Below, in pieces: positions 55,846-64,000 of a stretch of 64,000 nucleotides of DNA. A model generated the notes under the pieces. It was not told the DNA's origin. It searched no databases and was given only the letters and a program-made list of their open reading frames with translations. A program made the translations under genes and the position numbers. This stretch comes from Brevundimonas sp. G8 (GTDB taxonomy: Bacteria > Pseudomonadota > Alphaproteobacteria > Caulobacterales > Caulobacteraceae): the NCBI RefSeq assembly GCF_902506205.1, contig NZ_LR732816.1, positions 2,404,537-2,468,536 on the forward strand. Reading direction: 5' to 3'. Position 1 is the stretch's first letter. Each line of letters starts with the position of its first letter.

Positions 55846-56361
55846 TCATCCCTTCAGCAGGGCTTCCAGATGCGACAGCCAGCGCCGGCCCAGCCGAAGC
55901 GCCTCGCCGGGTGAACCGGTCTGGACGGGCAGGGCGGCGTCCCACAGGGCCAGTTCGAACTCGGGGTGTCGGGCGTCGGCGAACATCAGGCGCAGCACCA
56001 CCTGCTCTGCGTCGGGGGCCAGGACATCCAGAGACTTGCGGGCCTCGCCCCGGCGAACGCGGGCCACCACATGGCCATCGACGATGATCTCGCCGCCGTC
56101 CACCTCGTCGAAGGCATAGACCAGGCCGTGGGCGCCGTTGGCCCACAGAACCACCACCTGTTCGATGTCGAAGTTCAGCGCGCAGGCGCGGCCTTCGCCC
56201 GGCGACAGGGCCTCGACCTCGGGCGCGGCGCCCAGGGTCTTGAGCATGGCGCGGTGCAGGCGACGCGGCGGCTCCATCCACCACGACAGGGCCAGGGCCA
56301 GCGTCGTCAGCAGGGCCGCCGCCAGGGCGATCAGCAGAACCACCCGCAAGGCGTCGGCCAT
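55846..56361 (-). CDS. Membrane-anchored protein of unknown function
   Basis: The 171-residue protein has one N-terminal membrane helix (MADALRVVLLIALAAALLTT and onward) and a soluble domain with no recognised motif (CALNFDIEQVVVLWANGAHG, EIIVDGHVVARVRRGEARK). It starts five bases before the end of the xthA gene on the same strand, so it is probably in the xthA transcript. Function is not recognised. Confidence 0.7.
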   Translation of the reverse strand: MADALRVVLLIALAAALLTTLALALSWWMEPPRRLHRAMLKTLGAAPEVEALSPGEGRACALNFDIEQVVVLWANGAHGLVYAFDEVDGGEIIVDGHVVARVRRGEARKSLDVLAPDAEQVVLRLMFADARHPEFELALWDAALPVQTGSPGEALRLGRRWLSHLEALLKG

Positions 56362-56366
56362 GGGCG

Positions 56367-57152
56367 TCAGGCCTCTAGATCGAGATCGACCACGACGGGG
56401 ACGTGGTCACTGGGCTTTTCCATGTCGCGAGCGTCGCGATGCGTCTCGATGCCCCGGAACCGGTCGGCGGCCTGTGGCGACAGCAGGGCGAAGTCGATGC
56501 GGATGCCGTGGTCGCGTTGCCAGGCCCCGGCCTGATAGTCCCAGAAGCTGTAGGTTCCGGCCGGTTCGCCGCCGATCTCATGCGCGTCGGCGAGGCCCAG
56601 GTTCTTGAGCGCCCGGAAGGCCTGTCGGCTCTGGGGCTGGAACAGGGCGTCTTCGGTCCAGGCGGCGGGGTTCTTGGCGTCCTCGGCCTCGGGAATGACG
56701 TTGTAGTCGCCGCACAGGGCCAGCGGCTCCTCGAACGCCATCAGGTCGCGGGCGTGGCGGTTCAGACGTTCGAACCAGGCCAGCTTGTAGGCGAACTTCT
56801 CGGTCCCGATCGGATTGCCGTTGGGCAGATAGATGGCGCCGACGCGGATGGGCCGGGGCGCCTCGACCAGAGCCTCGATATAGCGGGCCTGTTCGTCCGC
56901 ATCGTCGCCGGGCAGGCCGCGCCGGATATCGGACAGTGGGTATTTCGACAGCAGGGCGACGCCGTTGTAGCTCTTCTGGCCGTGGGTCTCGACATTGTAG
57001 CCCAGGCTCTCGAAGGCCTCGCGCGGGAATTTCTCGTCCACGCATTTGATCTCCTGAAAACAGGCGACGTCGGGAGCGGCCTGCTCCAGCCACGCCAACA
57101 CGGTAGGCAGGCGGGCGTTGACGGAGTTCACGTTCCAGGTGGCGATGCGCAT
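56367..57152 (-). CDS. xthA: Exodeoxyribonuclease III
   Basis: The 261-residue enzyme has MRIATWNVNSVNARL, the catalytic Glu in CFQEIKC, GDYNVIPEAEDAKNP, RIDFALLS and the terminal SDHVPVVVDL. It is an AP endonuclease and 3'-5' exonuclease for base excision repair. ATG 57152 begins exactly at the family start; an earlier start 48 bases upstream adds an unmatched segment. Confidence 0.95.
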   Translation of the reverse strand: MRIATWNVNSVNARLPTVLAWLEQAAPDVACFQEIKCVDEKFPREAFESLGYNVETHGQKSYNGVALLSKYPLSDIRRGLPGDDADEQARYIEALVEAPRPIRVGAIYLPNGNPIGTEKFAYKLAWFERLNRHARDLMAFEEPLALCGDYNVIPEAEDAKNPAAWTEDALFQPQSRQAFRALKNLGLADAHEIGGEPAGTYSFWDYQAGAWQRDHGIRIDFALLSPQAADRFRGIETHRDARDMEKPSDHVPVVVDLDLEA

Positions 57153-57202
57153 GACGGCGACGCTAGGCTGCGTCTCGGTTCTGGAAAAGAGGGCGCGCAA
57201 AA

Positions 57203-57235
57203 CAAAAGGGCCGCCGGATCGCTCCGACGGCCCTT
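57203..57235 (-). terminator. Rho-independent terminator after the triple-repeat protein gene
   Basis: On the minus strand AAGGGCCGTCGGA, loop GCGA, TCCGGCGGCCCTT is followed by TTGTTTT. It lies 21 bases after the stop of the gene at 57256-58200 and separates it from xthA. Confidence 0.8.
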
Positions 57236-57255
57236 CGTTTGGTCTGTGACGTCGC

Positions 57256-58200
57256 TTACGGGCGACCGCCGGCCGGTGCAGCCGCAGCCGTCGTCAGCTT
57301 GCAGCCGCCGCCTATGGCCTGGGCGGTAGCGCAGGGATAGACCTGCTGAACCGCATTTTCAGCGTTCAGGCGGGCGATGACGCCGTCGGCGCCGGCGCAC
57401 TTGGCTTCATAGAAGACGCCGTTGGCGTTGCGGCCCATCAGGCGGGCTTCGGTCACGTCGCAGGATGCGGCTTCGGAACCGACAAGCAGGGTCTTCACGA
57501 AGGCGGCGTTCTCGGCGGTGGTGGTGAACTCACACGTGCCTTGTTCCGCGAGGACTTGAATGCATGGGGTTTTGGTCCAGGTCGCGGCCTGTTGCTTGAT
57601 CCAGTAACCAGGACCATCCGAACAGCCAACTTCATAGATGACGGCGCCGTCGCTGGACTGTCCGCGAAGTTTGGCCTGATCCACGGTGCAGGCGACGCCG
57701 GCGTCTACAGCGTACTGGCGCAGGAACTTCTGGATGTCGATGTTGGCGGCGATCGTGCACTGCGCGGCGGGAGGCGCCGTCGGGTTAGCCGCGCGGGCGA
57801 CCTCGGCCGAATGGGCCAGGATGATGCAGCTTGAGGCTTCCGGCGGCGTCTTGGTTTCGACGATGTAGCCCGGCGCGGCGCCGCAAGCGACTTCATAGAC
57901 CGTCGTGTCGGCGGCGGTCTTGCCCATCAGCTTGGCCTCGCTGACCTGGCAGCCGGTCGTCGTGAGGTTCATCTGCTCTTGGGCCGAGGCCAAGATTTGC
58001 TCGGCCGTGGGGGCGGCGGGCGCGCGTTCGCGACGCTGGCGGCCGGCTGCCGCACGAGACGTGGGGCCTTGGGTCACGGCAGGTTCATCGTCAGCGTTGC
58101 GCTGTTGTTGCGATTGCTGACGCTCTTGCGCCATGGCGGGCGCGACGGCGAAGGCGCTGAACAGAAGCGCCGCAAGGGCGGCGGCGAGGCGGGACTTCAT
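57256..58200 (-). CDS. Secreted protein with three four-cysteine repeats
   Basis: The 314-residue protein has a signal peptide (cleaved near PAMA-Q at about residue 24), a Gln/Ala-rich linker, and three tandem modules with four cysteines each: Cys84/106/125/148, Cys171/193/213/223 and Cys247/268/290/300. Each module opens with C-x-V-x-x-A-x-L-x-G (CQVSEAKLMG, CTVDQAKLRG, CDVTEARLMG) followed by a VYEVAC/IYEVGC/FYEAKC strand. All 12 module cysteines fall in this pattern, so two disulphides per module are likely in the periplasm. No named family was recognised. A terminator follows at 57203. Confidence 0.8.
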   Translation of the reverse strand: MKSRLAAALAALLFSAFAVAPAMAQERQQSQQQRNADDEPAVTQGPTSRAAAGRQRRERAPAAPTAEQILASAQEQMNLTTTGCQVSEAKLMGKTAADTTVYEVACGAAPGYIVETKTPPEASSCIILAHSAEVARAANPTAPPAAQCTIAANIDIQKFLRQYAVDAGVACTVDQAKLRGQSSDGAVIYEVGCSDGPGYWIKQQAATWTKTPCIQVLAEQGTCEFTTTAENAAFVKTLLVGSEAASCDVTEARLMGRNANGVFYEAKCAGADGVIARLNAENAVQQVYPCATAQAIGGGCKLTTAAAAPAGGRP

Positions 58201-58325
58201 GAAAACACCCTGGGTTTCTGAATGCAGGCTGGCTTCGTGGCGGTGTATTTGGGCCGGGTCAAGGCGAGTGTGGACGCTGAGGCCGGACTGAGGCTAGTGT
58301 CTGCGCGTTTCGATTGGAGACTGAC

Positions 58326-59411
58326 TTGGCCGACGGCAGCACGCGAACGACAGTGGCGAAGGACGCGCGGGGCCTGACCTATCCGCTCGACGTCGTGCCG
58401 GCCCCGGGCGAGGCGATCGAGGTCGCGCGCGGGTTTTTTTGGCTAAGGTTCGCCCTGCCGTTCCAGCTGGATCATGTGAACATCTATGCGATCCGGGATG
58501 GCGACGGCTGGGTTGTCGTCGATACGGGATTGAAGACATCGGCGACCATCGCCGCCTGGGAGACGGCGTTGGACGGCGCGTTGGGCGGCAGGCCGGTGAC
58601 GCGGCTGATCTGCACCCACATGCACCCCGACCATATCGGTCTGGCGGGGTGGCTGTGCGAACGGACGGGCGCGCCGCTGCTGATGTCGCAGATCGAATAC
58701 ATCACCGGCCGGATGCTGATGGCCGAGCAGGCGGGCGATGCGCCGGCCGACGGCGAGGTCTTCTATCGCGCCGCAGGGTGGGACGAGGCGCAGATCGAAC
58801 GCTGGCGAGCGGATTACGGCGGGTTCGCCAAGGGTGTCAGCCCCATGCCGCGCAGCTATCGCCGACTGTCGGAGGGTGACGCCCTGAGCATCGACGGCGA
58901 CGACTGGACCGTGGTGATCGGCTCGGGCCACAGCCCGGAGCATGTCTGCCTGTGGCGTCGCTCGGACGACGTTTTCATCGCCGGCGACCAGATCCTGCCG
59001 CGCATATCGTCGAACGTGTCGGTCTGGTCGACGGAGCCTGACGCCGACCCGTTGGGTGACTGGATGGACTCGCTGGCCAAGCTGCGGGCCTTGCTTCCGG
59101 AGGGTCTGTTCGTCCTGCCGGCACATGGCGAACCCTTCTATGGCGTCCACGCCCGGCTCGACGCCTTGAAGCGCGGACACGAGACAGCGCTGAAACGGCT
59201 TGAGCGGACGTTGCGTCAACCGTCTAGGGTCGTCGACGGCTTCCCAGCCGTGTTCGGTCGGGCGGTCGGGGACGGGGTTTTGGGCATGGCCACGGGCGAG
59301 GCCCAAGCGCATCTGAACTATCTGGAGAGACGCGGCCGCGCCACGCGGACGCGCGACGAGAACGGCATCGACTGGTGGACCGCCGTCGAACAGGACGAGG
59401 AAACGACGTGA
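58326..59411 (+). CDS. MBL-fold metallo-hydrolase
   Basis: The 361-residue protein has the metallo-beta-lactamase motif THMHPDHIGLAGW (H-x-H-x-D-H), upstream DTGLKTS, GHSPEHVCL, AGDQILPRIS and PAHGEPF. A TTG start at 58326 is preferred because GGAGA lies five bases upstream; TTG 58314 is an alternative. The gene overlaps the enoyl-CoA hydratase start by four bases (GTGA), so it may act on a CoA thioester or related metabolite. Related proteins are often annotated as hydrolases with unspecified substrates. Confidence 0.85.
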   Translation: MADGSTRTTVAKDARGLTYPLDVVPAPGEAIEVARGFFWLRFALPFQLDHVNIYAIRDGDGWVVVDTGLKTSATIAAWETALDGALGGRPVTRLICTHMHPDHIGLAGWLCERTGAPLLMSQIEYITGRMLMAEQAGDAPADGEVFYRAAGWDEAQIERWRADYGGFAKGVSPMPRSYRRLSEGDALSIDGDDWTVVIGSGHSPEHVCLWRRSDDVFIAGDQILPRISSNVSVWSTEPDADPLGDWMDSLAKLRALLPEGLFVLPAHGEPFYGVHARLDALKRGHETALKRLERTLRQPSRVVDGFPAVFGRAVGDGVLGMATGEAQAHLNYLERRGRATRTRDENGIDWWTAVEQDEETT

Positions 59412-60181
59412 GCGAACATATCCGCAGCGAACTGATCGACGGCGTCCTGAACGTCACGTTGGACCGCGCCGACAAGAAGAACGCCATCACCCAGGCCATG
59501 TATTCGGCCCTGGCCGAGGCGACCGAGCGGGCGCGGACCGACGATGCAGTGCGTGTGCTGCTGCTGCGCGCCGAGGGCGACAGCTTTTCGGCCGGCAACG
59601 ACATTCAGGACTTCATCGCCCTGGGATCGCAGGGCGCGGGACCGGGTGAGATGCCGGTGTTCCGGTTCCTGAAGGCGCTGGCGGACCTGGACAAGCCGGC
59701 CGTGGCGGCGGTGAAGGGCCGGGCGGTCGGGATCGGCCTGACCATGCTGCTGCACTGCGACCTGGTGGTGGTGGCCGAGGATGCGTTGTTGTCCGTGCCG
59801 TTCGTCAACCTGGCCCTGGCGCCCGAAGCGGCGTCCAGCCTGCTGCTGCCCGCCGTGATCGGTCATCAGCGAGCCTTCGAACTGTTTGCGCTGGGCGAGC
59901 CGTTGGACGGCAAGACGGCCCTGGCCTGGGGCATCGCCAACCGCGCGGTCCCGGCCGATCAGGTCGAGGCGACGGCGGCGGACCTGGCGGCCAAGGTGGC
60001 GGGGCGCGCGCCAAACTCCATCCGCAAGACCAAGCGGCTGATGCGTGACGCAGAGGGCCTGTGGGCGCTGATGCAGCGCGAGGGCGAGGCGTTCGGTTCG
60101 CAGATGAAGAGCCCCGAGGCGATGGAGGCGTTCATGGCCTTTACGCAAAAGCGCGCGCCGGACTTTTCCAAGGCGGGCTGA
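59408..60181 (+). CDS. Enoyl-CoA hydratase/isomerase family protein
   Basis: The 257-residue crotonase-fold protein has the oxyanion-hole segments FSAGNDIQDF and KGRAVGIGLTMLLHCDLVVV, and a second-half PFVNLALAPEAASSLLL. It could hydrate or isomerise an enoyl-CoA in fatty acid or amino-acid breakdown; the exact substrate is unknown. The GTG start at 59408 overlaps the hydrolase stop, indicating coupled translation. Confidence 0.9.
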   Translation: MSEHIRSELIDGVLNVTLDRADKKNAITQAMYSALAEATERARTDDAVRVLLLRAEGDSFSAGNDIQDFIALGSQGAGPGEMPVFRFLKALADLDKPAVAAVKGRAVGIGLTMLLHCDLVVVAEDALLSVPFVNLALAPEAASSLLLPAVIGHQRAFELFALGEPLDGKTALAWGIANRAVPADQVEATAADLAAKVAGRAPNSIRKTKRLMRDAEGLWALMQREGEAFGSQMKSPEAMEAFMAFTQKRAPDFSKAG

Positions 60182-60249
60182 CTGTCATCGAACCGCGCCT
60201 TGATTTGGCGCAGCTTTGCTTCTAGGTGCCCGCGCCTACTGGAGCGCCG

Positions 60250-60744
60250 ATGCCGCACGCCCTCGCCATACCTGCGGCCCTGAGCCGGATCGAAGCCGAG
60301 ACCCTTGCCGACGCCGAAGGCGTGGAGGCCTTGGTCATGGCCGCCTTCGGGCCGGGGCGGTTCGCCAAGACGGCCGAGCGTCTGCGTGAAGGGTCCCGCG
60401 CTGCTGTGGGCTTTGTCGTGCGGCTGGACGGGCGGGTGATCGGCTCGGTGCGGCTGTGGCCGGTCATGGTCGGTGAAACTGCGGCCCTGTTCCTCGGTCC
60501 CATCGCGGTGGACGCCGGCCGACGTAGCGACGGTCTGGGCGCCGAACTGGTGCAGGCCTGTTTGGACCAGGCGCGGACGCTGGATGTCGGCGGGGTGCTG
60601 CTGGTCGGCGACAGCGCCTATTTCGAGCGGTTCGGCTTTGCCCATGCGCCCGAGGTGATCCTGCCGGGGCCGGTGGATCGTCGCCGCGTGCTGTGGCTGG
60701 CGACGGGCGTGGATCAGGTTTCGGGTCCGGTTCGCATCGGCTGA
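60250..60744 (+). CDS. GNAT family N-acetyltransferase
   Basis: The 164-residue protein has the acetyl-CoA binding pattern LFLGPIAVDAGRRSDGLGAE and a C-terminal DSAYFERFGFAHAPEVI, as in the YhbS-like GNAT subgroup. ATG 60250 is preferred to GTG 60226 because GGAGCG lies just upstream. Substrate unknown. Confidence 0.88.
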   Translation: MPHALAIPAALSRIEAETLADAEGVEALVMAAFGPGRFAKTAERLREGSRAAVGFVVRLDGRVIGSVRLWPVMVGETAALFLGPIAVDAGRRSDGLGAELVQACLDQARTLDVGGVLLVGDSAYFERFGFAHAPEVILPGPVDRRRVLWLATGVDQVSGPVRIG

Positions 60745-60781
60745 CCTTTCCCGCACGGTTCGCGGGGCCTAAGTCAGTGGG

Positions 60782-61327
60782 ATGGATAATCCCAAGTCAG
60801 GACTGAACGCCGTCGCCGAGGCGGCGAAACAGGCGCCCGGACGGGGACTGCCGCCGGTTCACCTGTGGCATCCCGAGCATTGCGGCGAGATCGACATTGT
60901 CATCCGCGCGGATGGCGTCTGGATGCACGAAGGCTCGCCCATCGGCCGCAAGGAGCTGGTGCGGCTGTTCTCGACCGTGTTGCGCAAGGACCCGGACGGC
61001 TATCACTTGGTCACGCCGGTCGAGAAGCTGAAAATCCAGGTCGAGGATCTGCCGTTCCAGGCCGTGGCGGTGACGCGTAACGGCGACGACCTGATGTTCA
61101 TGACCGATGTCGGGGATGAGGTCAGAGCGAGTGAGGCCGATTCCATCGTGGTCGAGACCGATCCGACGACGGGCGAGCCGGCACCGCGCATCCATGTGCG
61201 ACGCGACCTGTGGGCGCGTATCGCGCGATCGGTCTTCTACGAACTGGTCGAGATGGCTGAAGAGGTCGATGGGTGGCTGGTCGTTCGATCAGGCGGTCAG
61301 GTTTTCTCGTTGGGAGCCGTGATGTGA
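60782..61327 (+). CDS. DUF1285 family protein
   Basis: The 181-residue protein shows the DUF1285 pattern: HLWHPEHCGEIDIVIRADG, WMHEGSPIGRKELVRLFSTV, LVTPVEKLKIQVEDLPF and HVRRDLWARIARSVFYELVE. The function of this family is unknown. It overlaps the Nudix gene by four bases, and that gene overlaps the CCA transferase gene by four bases, so the three form one unit. Confidence 0.92.
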   Translation: MDNPKSGLNAVAEAAKQAPGRGLPPVHLWHPEHCGEIDIVIRADGVWMHEGSPIGRKELVRLFSTVLRKDPDGYHLVTPVEKLKIQVEDLPFQAVAVTRNGDDLMFMTDVGDEVRASEADSIVVETDPTTGEPAPRIHVRRDLWARIARSVFYELVEMAEEVDGWLVVRSGGQVFSLGAVM

Positions 61328-61986
61328 GTCTGGAGACGCTGAGAACCCGGCTGGTCGAACGGCTGGCGCCGGTCGAGACCTGGCGGCCGGAACTGGTGGC
61401 GGCGCGGTCGGACTTCGACCTGAACCCCCAGGCGACACGGACGGCCAAAGAGCTTCGGCCCGCGGCGGTGCTGATCCCCATCGTGGCGCGACCAGAGGGG
61501 GCGACGGTGCTGCTGACGCGGCGGGCGGATACGCTGGCGCGGCACACGGGTCAGATCGCCTTTCCGGGCGGACGGCTGGATCCGGGCGAGAACGCGGTTC
61601 AGGCGGCCCTGCGCGAGGCGGACGAGGAGGTGGCGTTGAACCCGGCTGCGGTCGAGGTGCTGGGCCTGTCCGACGCCTATGAGACCGGCACGGGCTTTCT
61701 AGTCACGCCGGTGATCGGCTGGTTGCGCGAGGCGCCGGTGACGACGCCGTCGCCGGACGAGGTGGCCGAGGTCTTCGAGACGCCTTGGGACTTCCTGATG
61801 GACGCCGCCAACCACAGGCGCGACTTCTACGACATGGACGAGGGGCTGCGGCGCTGGTTCTGGGCCATGCCCTGGGGCGAGCGCTATATCTGGGGCGTGA
61901 CGGCGGGTATCCTGAAAGCGCTGCACGTGCGGCTGTACGGCGACGAGGCGGCGCCCGAAGTCGCGGCGGACGAGGATGCCGCATGA
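61324..61986 (+). CDS. Nudix hydrolase, probable CoA pyrophosphatase
   Basis: The 220-residue protein has the full Nudix box (GGRLDPGENAVQAALREADE, then EV) preceded by the UPF0035-like ARHTGQIAFPGG, which marks CoA pyrophosphatases of the NudL/CoAse group. It would cleave CoA to 3',5'-ADP and phosphopantetheine. The GTG start overlaps the DUF1285 stop, and its TGA overlaps the next ATG. Confidence 0.9.
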   Translation: MSLETLRTRLVERLAPVETWRPELVAARSDFDLNPQATRTAKELRPAAVLIPIVARPEGATVLLTRRADTLARHTGQIAFPGGRLDPGENAVQAALREADEEVALNPAAVEVLGLSDAYETGTGFLVTPVIGWLREAPVTTPSPDEVAEVFETPWDFLMDAANHRRDFYDMDEGLRRWFWAMPWGERYIWGVTAGILKALHVRLYGDEAAPEVAADEDAA

Positions 61987-63197
61987 GCGTCTCCATGGCG
62001 GGACAGCCGTGGTTGGAAAGCCAGGCGACGCGGGCGGTGATGGCGGCGCTGGAGGCGGCGGGCGGTCCGGGCTGTGCGCGGTTCGTCGGCGGCTGCGTGC
62101 GCAACAGCGTGCTGGGCCAGTCGGTCGATGACATCGACATCGCCACGCGCTTGCGGCCTGAAGAGACCATCGCGGCGCTGAAGGGGGCGGGGCTGAAGGC
62201 CGTGCCGACGGGCGTCGAGCACGGAACGGTGACAGGGGTGTCGGAACGGCGACCTTATGAGATCACGACCCTTCGCCGTGATGTCGAGACGGATGGGCGT
62301 CGCGCGGTCGTCGCCTTCACCGAGGACTGGGTCGAGGATGCGGCGCGGCGCGATTTTCGCCTGAACGCCCTCTATGCCGATGCGGCCGGGACGGTGTTCG
62401 ACCCGACCGGCGGCGGGTTGGACGACGCAGCGGCGGGGCGGATCGTCTTCGTCGGCGAGGCGGAGACGCGCATCCGCGAGGACTATCTGCGCATCCTGCG
62501 CTTCTTCCGGTTTTTCGCCTGGTATGGGCGGGGTGCGCCGGACGCGGTCGGGCTGGCGGCCTGTGCGACGTTGAAGGGAGGCATGGCGCAGTTGTCGGCC
62601 GAGCGGGTGTCCAAGGAACTGCTGAAACTGCTGGAGGCGCGCGATCCGCGTGCGGCGGTGCGGGCGATGGCCGAAACGGGCGTGCTGGCTCAGGTGCTGC
62701 CGCAGGTGCAGCCCTTGCCGCTGTTCGAGGCGATGTGCGGTCTGACCGACGATCCAGTGATGCGGCTGTCGGCGCTTCTGCCCGCCGATGCGGCGGCAGT
62801 GGTCGGGATCGCGAGCGCTCTACGCCTGTCGAACGCGGTGCGGGACCGACTGGCGGCAGCCGTGGGGGACGGGCCGGCTGTGTCGCCGCGCATGAGCGAC
62901 GCCGAGGCGCGGGCGGCGATCTATCGGCTGGGGCGCAGGGTGTTCGAGGATCGGCTGACGCGCGCCGAGGCGACAGGCGAGGGCGACGGCGCGCGGCTGC
63001 GTTCGCTGGCCGCCGACTGGACCCCGCCGAAGATGCCGGTCGGCGGGCGCGATCTGGCGCGGCTGGGACTCGCCGCGGGGCCTGAGACCGGCCGCCTAAT
63101 CAAGGCGTTCGAGGACGGCTGGGTCGCCGACGACTTCCCGACCGACGCGCACGAGGCGCGGTTGAAGGCGCTTATCGCGGCGACTGCGCGCGGGTGA
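61983..63197 (+). CDS. cca: CCA tRNA nucleotidyltransferase / poly(A) polymerase family
   Basis: The 404-residue class II nucleotidyltransferase has GCARFVGGCVRNSVLGQSVD with the metal-binding D-x-D in DDIDIATRL. Next come RRDFRLNALYADAAG and RIREDYLRILRFFRFFAWYG, and a C-terminal helical domain. Members add or repair the CCA end of tRNA; some are poly(A) polymerases. It overlaps the Nudix gene by ATGA and the convergent endonuclease-family gene by 26 bases. Confidence 0.92.
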   Translation: MSVSMAGQPWLESQATRAVMAALEAAGGPGCARFVGGCVRNSVLGQSVDDIDIATRLRPEETIAALKGAGLKAVPTGVEHGTVTGVSERRPYEITTLRRDVETDGRRAVVAFTEDWVEDAARRDFRLNALYADAAGTVFDPTGGGLDDAAAGRIVFVGEAETRIREDYLRILRFFRFFAWYGRGAPDAVGLAACATLKGGMAQLSAERVSKELLKLLEARDPRAAVRAMAETGVLAQVLPQVQPLPLFEAMCGLTDDPVMRLSALLPADAAAVVGIASALRLSNAVRDRLAAAVGDGPAVSPRMSDAEARAAIYRLGRRVFEDRLTRAEATGEGDGARLRSLAADWTPPKMPVGGRDLARLGLAAGPETGRLIKAFEDGWVADDFPTDAHEARLKALIAATARG

Positions 63198-63999
63198 ACT
63201 CTGTGACGACCGGGCGATGGTCGGACCCCGTCGGCTGGCCCAACCGTCGCGTGATCAGGGCCAGGTCGGGCGAGCGATAGACCTGATCGATGGTGATGCC
63301 GGCGAAGGCCGGGGCTTGGCTGGGCCAGGTGGCGGGCCAACCAGGCGCGGGGATCAGGCCCATGTCCGCCTGGATCTGGCGACCGATGCGGGCGGTCGAG
63401 ACGCTGTTGAAATCGCCGGCGGCGATGACGGGGTGGTTCGGCGCGGCCTTGCGACGCGCGGTCAGGGCCATGACTTGGCTGATCTGGCCCCACTGATACT
63501 GATACGGCCAAGGGCGGGTCAGGTGGACGCCGAAGACGTTGATCGGGCCGATGGGCGTCTGGATCGCAGCGCCTACGGCGCTGAGGCCGTCGTTTCGATC
63601 GGGCAGGCGCTGCAGGATCGGGTAGCGCGAGGCGATGATCGAGCGCGCATGGTCGCCGGGGCCGCGCGTCCGGCCGATGGCGGTGCGGTGGGGATAGCTG
63701 GCCAGCAGCTCGTCGATCCGCGCGGCAGGCGCCTCGCCCACCTCGACCAGCACCAGGATGTCGGCGTCGGCGGCGATGATGGACCGGCGCATGGCCGCCA
63801 CGTCCGTGTTGAACACCCACAGATTGGCGGAATAGACTCGTACGATGGGCTGGTCGGGAACAGGGACGCCCTTCGTCGGCGTCCACTGGGGCCAGACTGC
63901 GACAGCGAGCACCAGACAGGTCAGCCCGCCGATGATCGAGGCCGGCCATAGTCGCAAGACGAGGCAAACCACAGTCACGCCGACGGCCGCCAGCAGCAC
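63172..63999 (-). CDS. Endonuclease/exonuclease/phosphatase family protein, 5' end at or beyond the window edge
   Basis: At least 275 residues are present. The N-terminus is hydrophobic (VTVVCLVLRLWPASIIGGLT, CLVLAVAV) and suggests two membrane spans. The catalytic domain has VYSANLWVFN, LVLVEVGEAP, FGVHLTRPW, AAGDFNSVST and the final GSDHRPVVTEF, as in membrane-bound DNase I-like phosphatases of the EEP superfamily. The only visible start is a GTG at 63999, one base from the edge; the true start could lie further right. Confidence 0.8.
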   Translation of the reverse strand: MLLAAVGVTVVCLVLRLWPASIIGGLTCLVLAVAVWPQWTPTKGVPVPDQPIVRVYSANLWVFNTDVAAMRRSIIAADADILVLVEVGEAPAARIDELLASYPHRTAIGRTRGPGDHARSIIASRYPILQRLPDRNDGLSAVGAAIQTPIGPINVFGVHLTRPWPYQYQWGQISQVMALTARRKAAPNHPVIAAGDFNSVSTARIGRQIQADMGLIPAPGWPATWPSQAPAFAGITIDQVYRSPDLALITRRLGQPTGSDHRPVVTEFTRAQSPR

Positions 64000-64000
64000 C

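Overview
The window is GC-rich, densely coded chromosomal DNA from an alphaproteobacterium. Caulobacterales, and Brevundimonas or a close relative, is the best guess. This is inferred from the gene content: several TonB-dependent receptors, a petABC bc1 operon with a fused cytochrome c1 gene, ScfR-family acyl-CoA regulators, alphaproteobacterial-type Kbl/Tdh, and GANTC sites. No rRNA, tRNA, CRISPR array, prophage, transposase or toxin island was seen. No gene-free stretch exceeds 300 bases.

Layout. 1-5.4 kb: the 5' end of a response regulator gene, a tiny membrane ORF coupled to a lipoprotein, and a complete cell-surface signalling unit (ECF sigma factor, FecR-like anti-sigma, STN-domain TonB receptor). 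5.6-10.5 kb: a beta-propeller protein and a GT4 glycosyltransferase, a methyltransferase, and a TonB receptor with no visible signal peptide. 10.6-17.2 kb: AlaC-type aminotransferase, DUF808 membrane protein, alkaline-phosphatase-superfamily enzyme, pyruvate kinase and a Gfo/Idh/MocA oxidoreductase. 17.2-26.8 kb: the propionyl-CoA to succinyl-CoA pathway (PccR-like regulator, pccB, a small tyrosine phosphatase, pccA, mutA, mutB, mce). 26.9-30.2 kb: an MliC-DUF4232 lipoprotein and the threonine-to-glycine pair kbl-tdh. 30.3-40.2 kb: TonB receptor, topoisomerase IB, rlmJ, a glutamine amidotransferase, a YeiH-type transporter with a divergent LysR regulator, hemF, M19 dipeptidase and trmL. 40.4-43.1 kb: petABC. 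43.3-46.7 kb: tandem M28 peptidase lipoproteins. 46.7-49.8 kb: a second ScfR/RamB-type regulator divergent from isocitrate lyase. 49.9-58.2 kb: a paralogue of the first lipoprotein, prs, bamD, recN, three proteins of unknown function (one with a triple Cys repeat) and xthA. 58.3-64 kb: MBL hydrolase/enoyl-CoA hydratase, GNAT, a tightly overlapped DUF1285-Nudix-CCA transferase operon, and an endonuclease/exonuclease/phosphatase-family protein running to the window edge.

How the genes fit together. Much of the window deals with C2/C3 acyl-CoA use: propionyl-CoA carboxylation, methylmalonyl-CoA isomerisation and the glyoxylate shunt, each with its own divergently transcribed ScfR-type sensor and its own kind of palindromic operator. 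Kbl/Tdh and the alanine aminotransferase supply further small carbon units, and bc1 uses the reducing power. I see no obviously new multi-gene defence or biosynthetic system. The most unusual signals are a threonine dehydrogenase that has lost all four structural-zinc cysteines, the paired ScfR operators, a hairpin that hides the ribosome binding site of a TonB receptor, MITE-like elements inside two operons, paralogous four-cysteine lipoproteins 50 kb apart, and three convergent gene pairs that share one CTAG as both stop codons.
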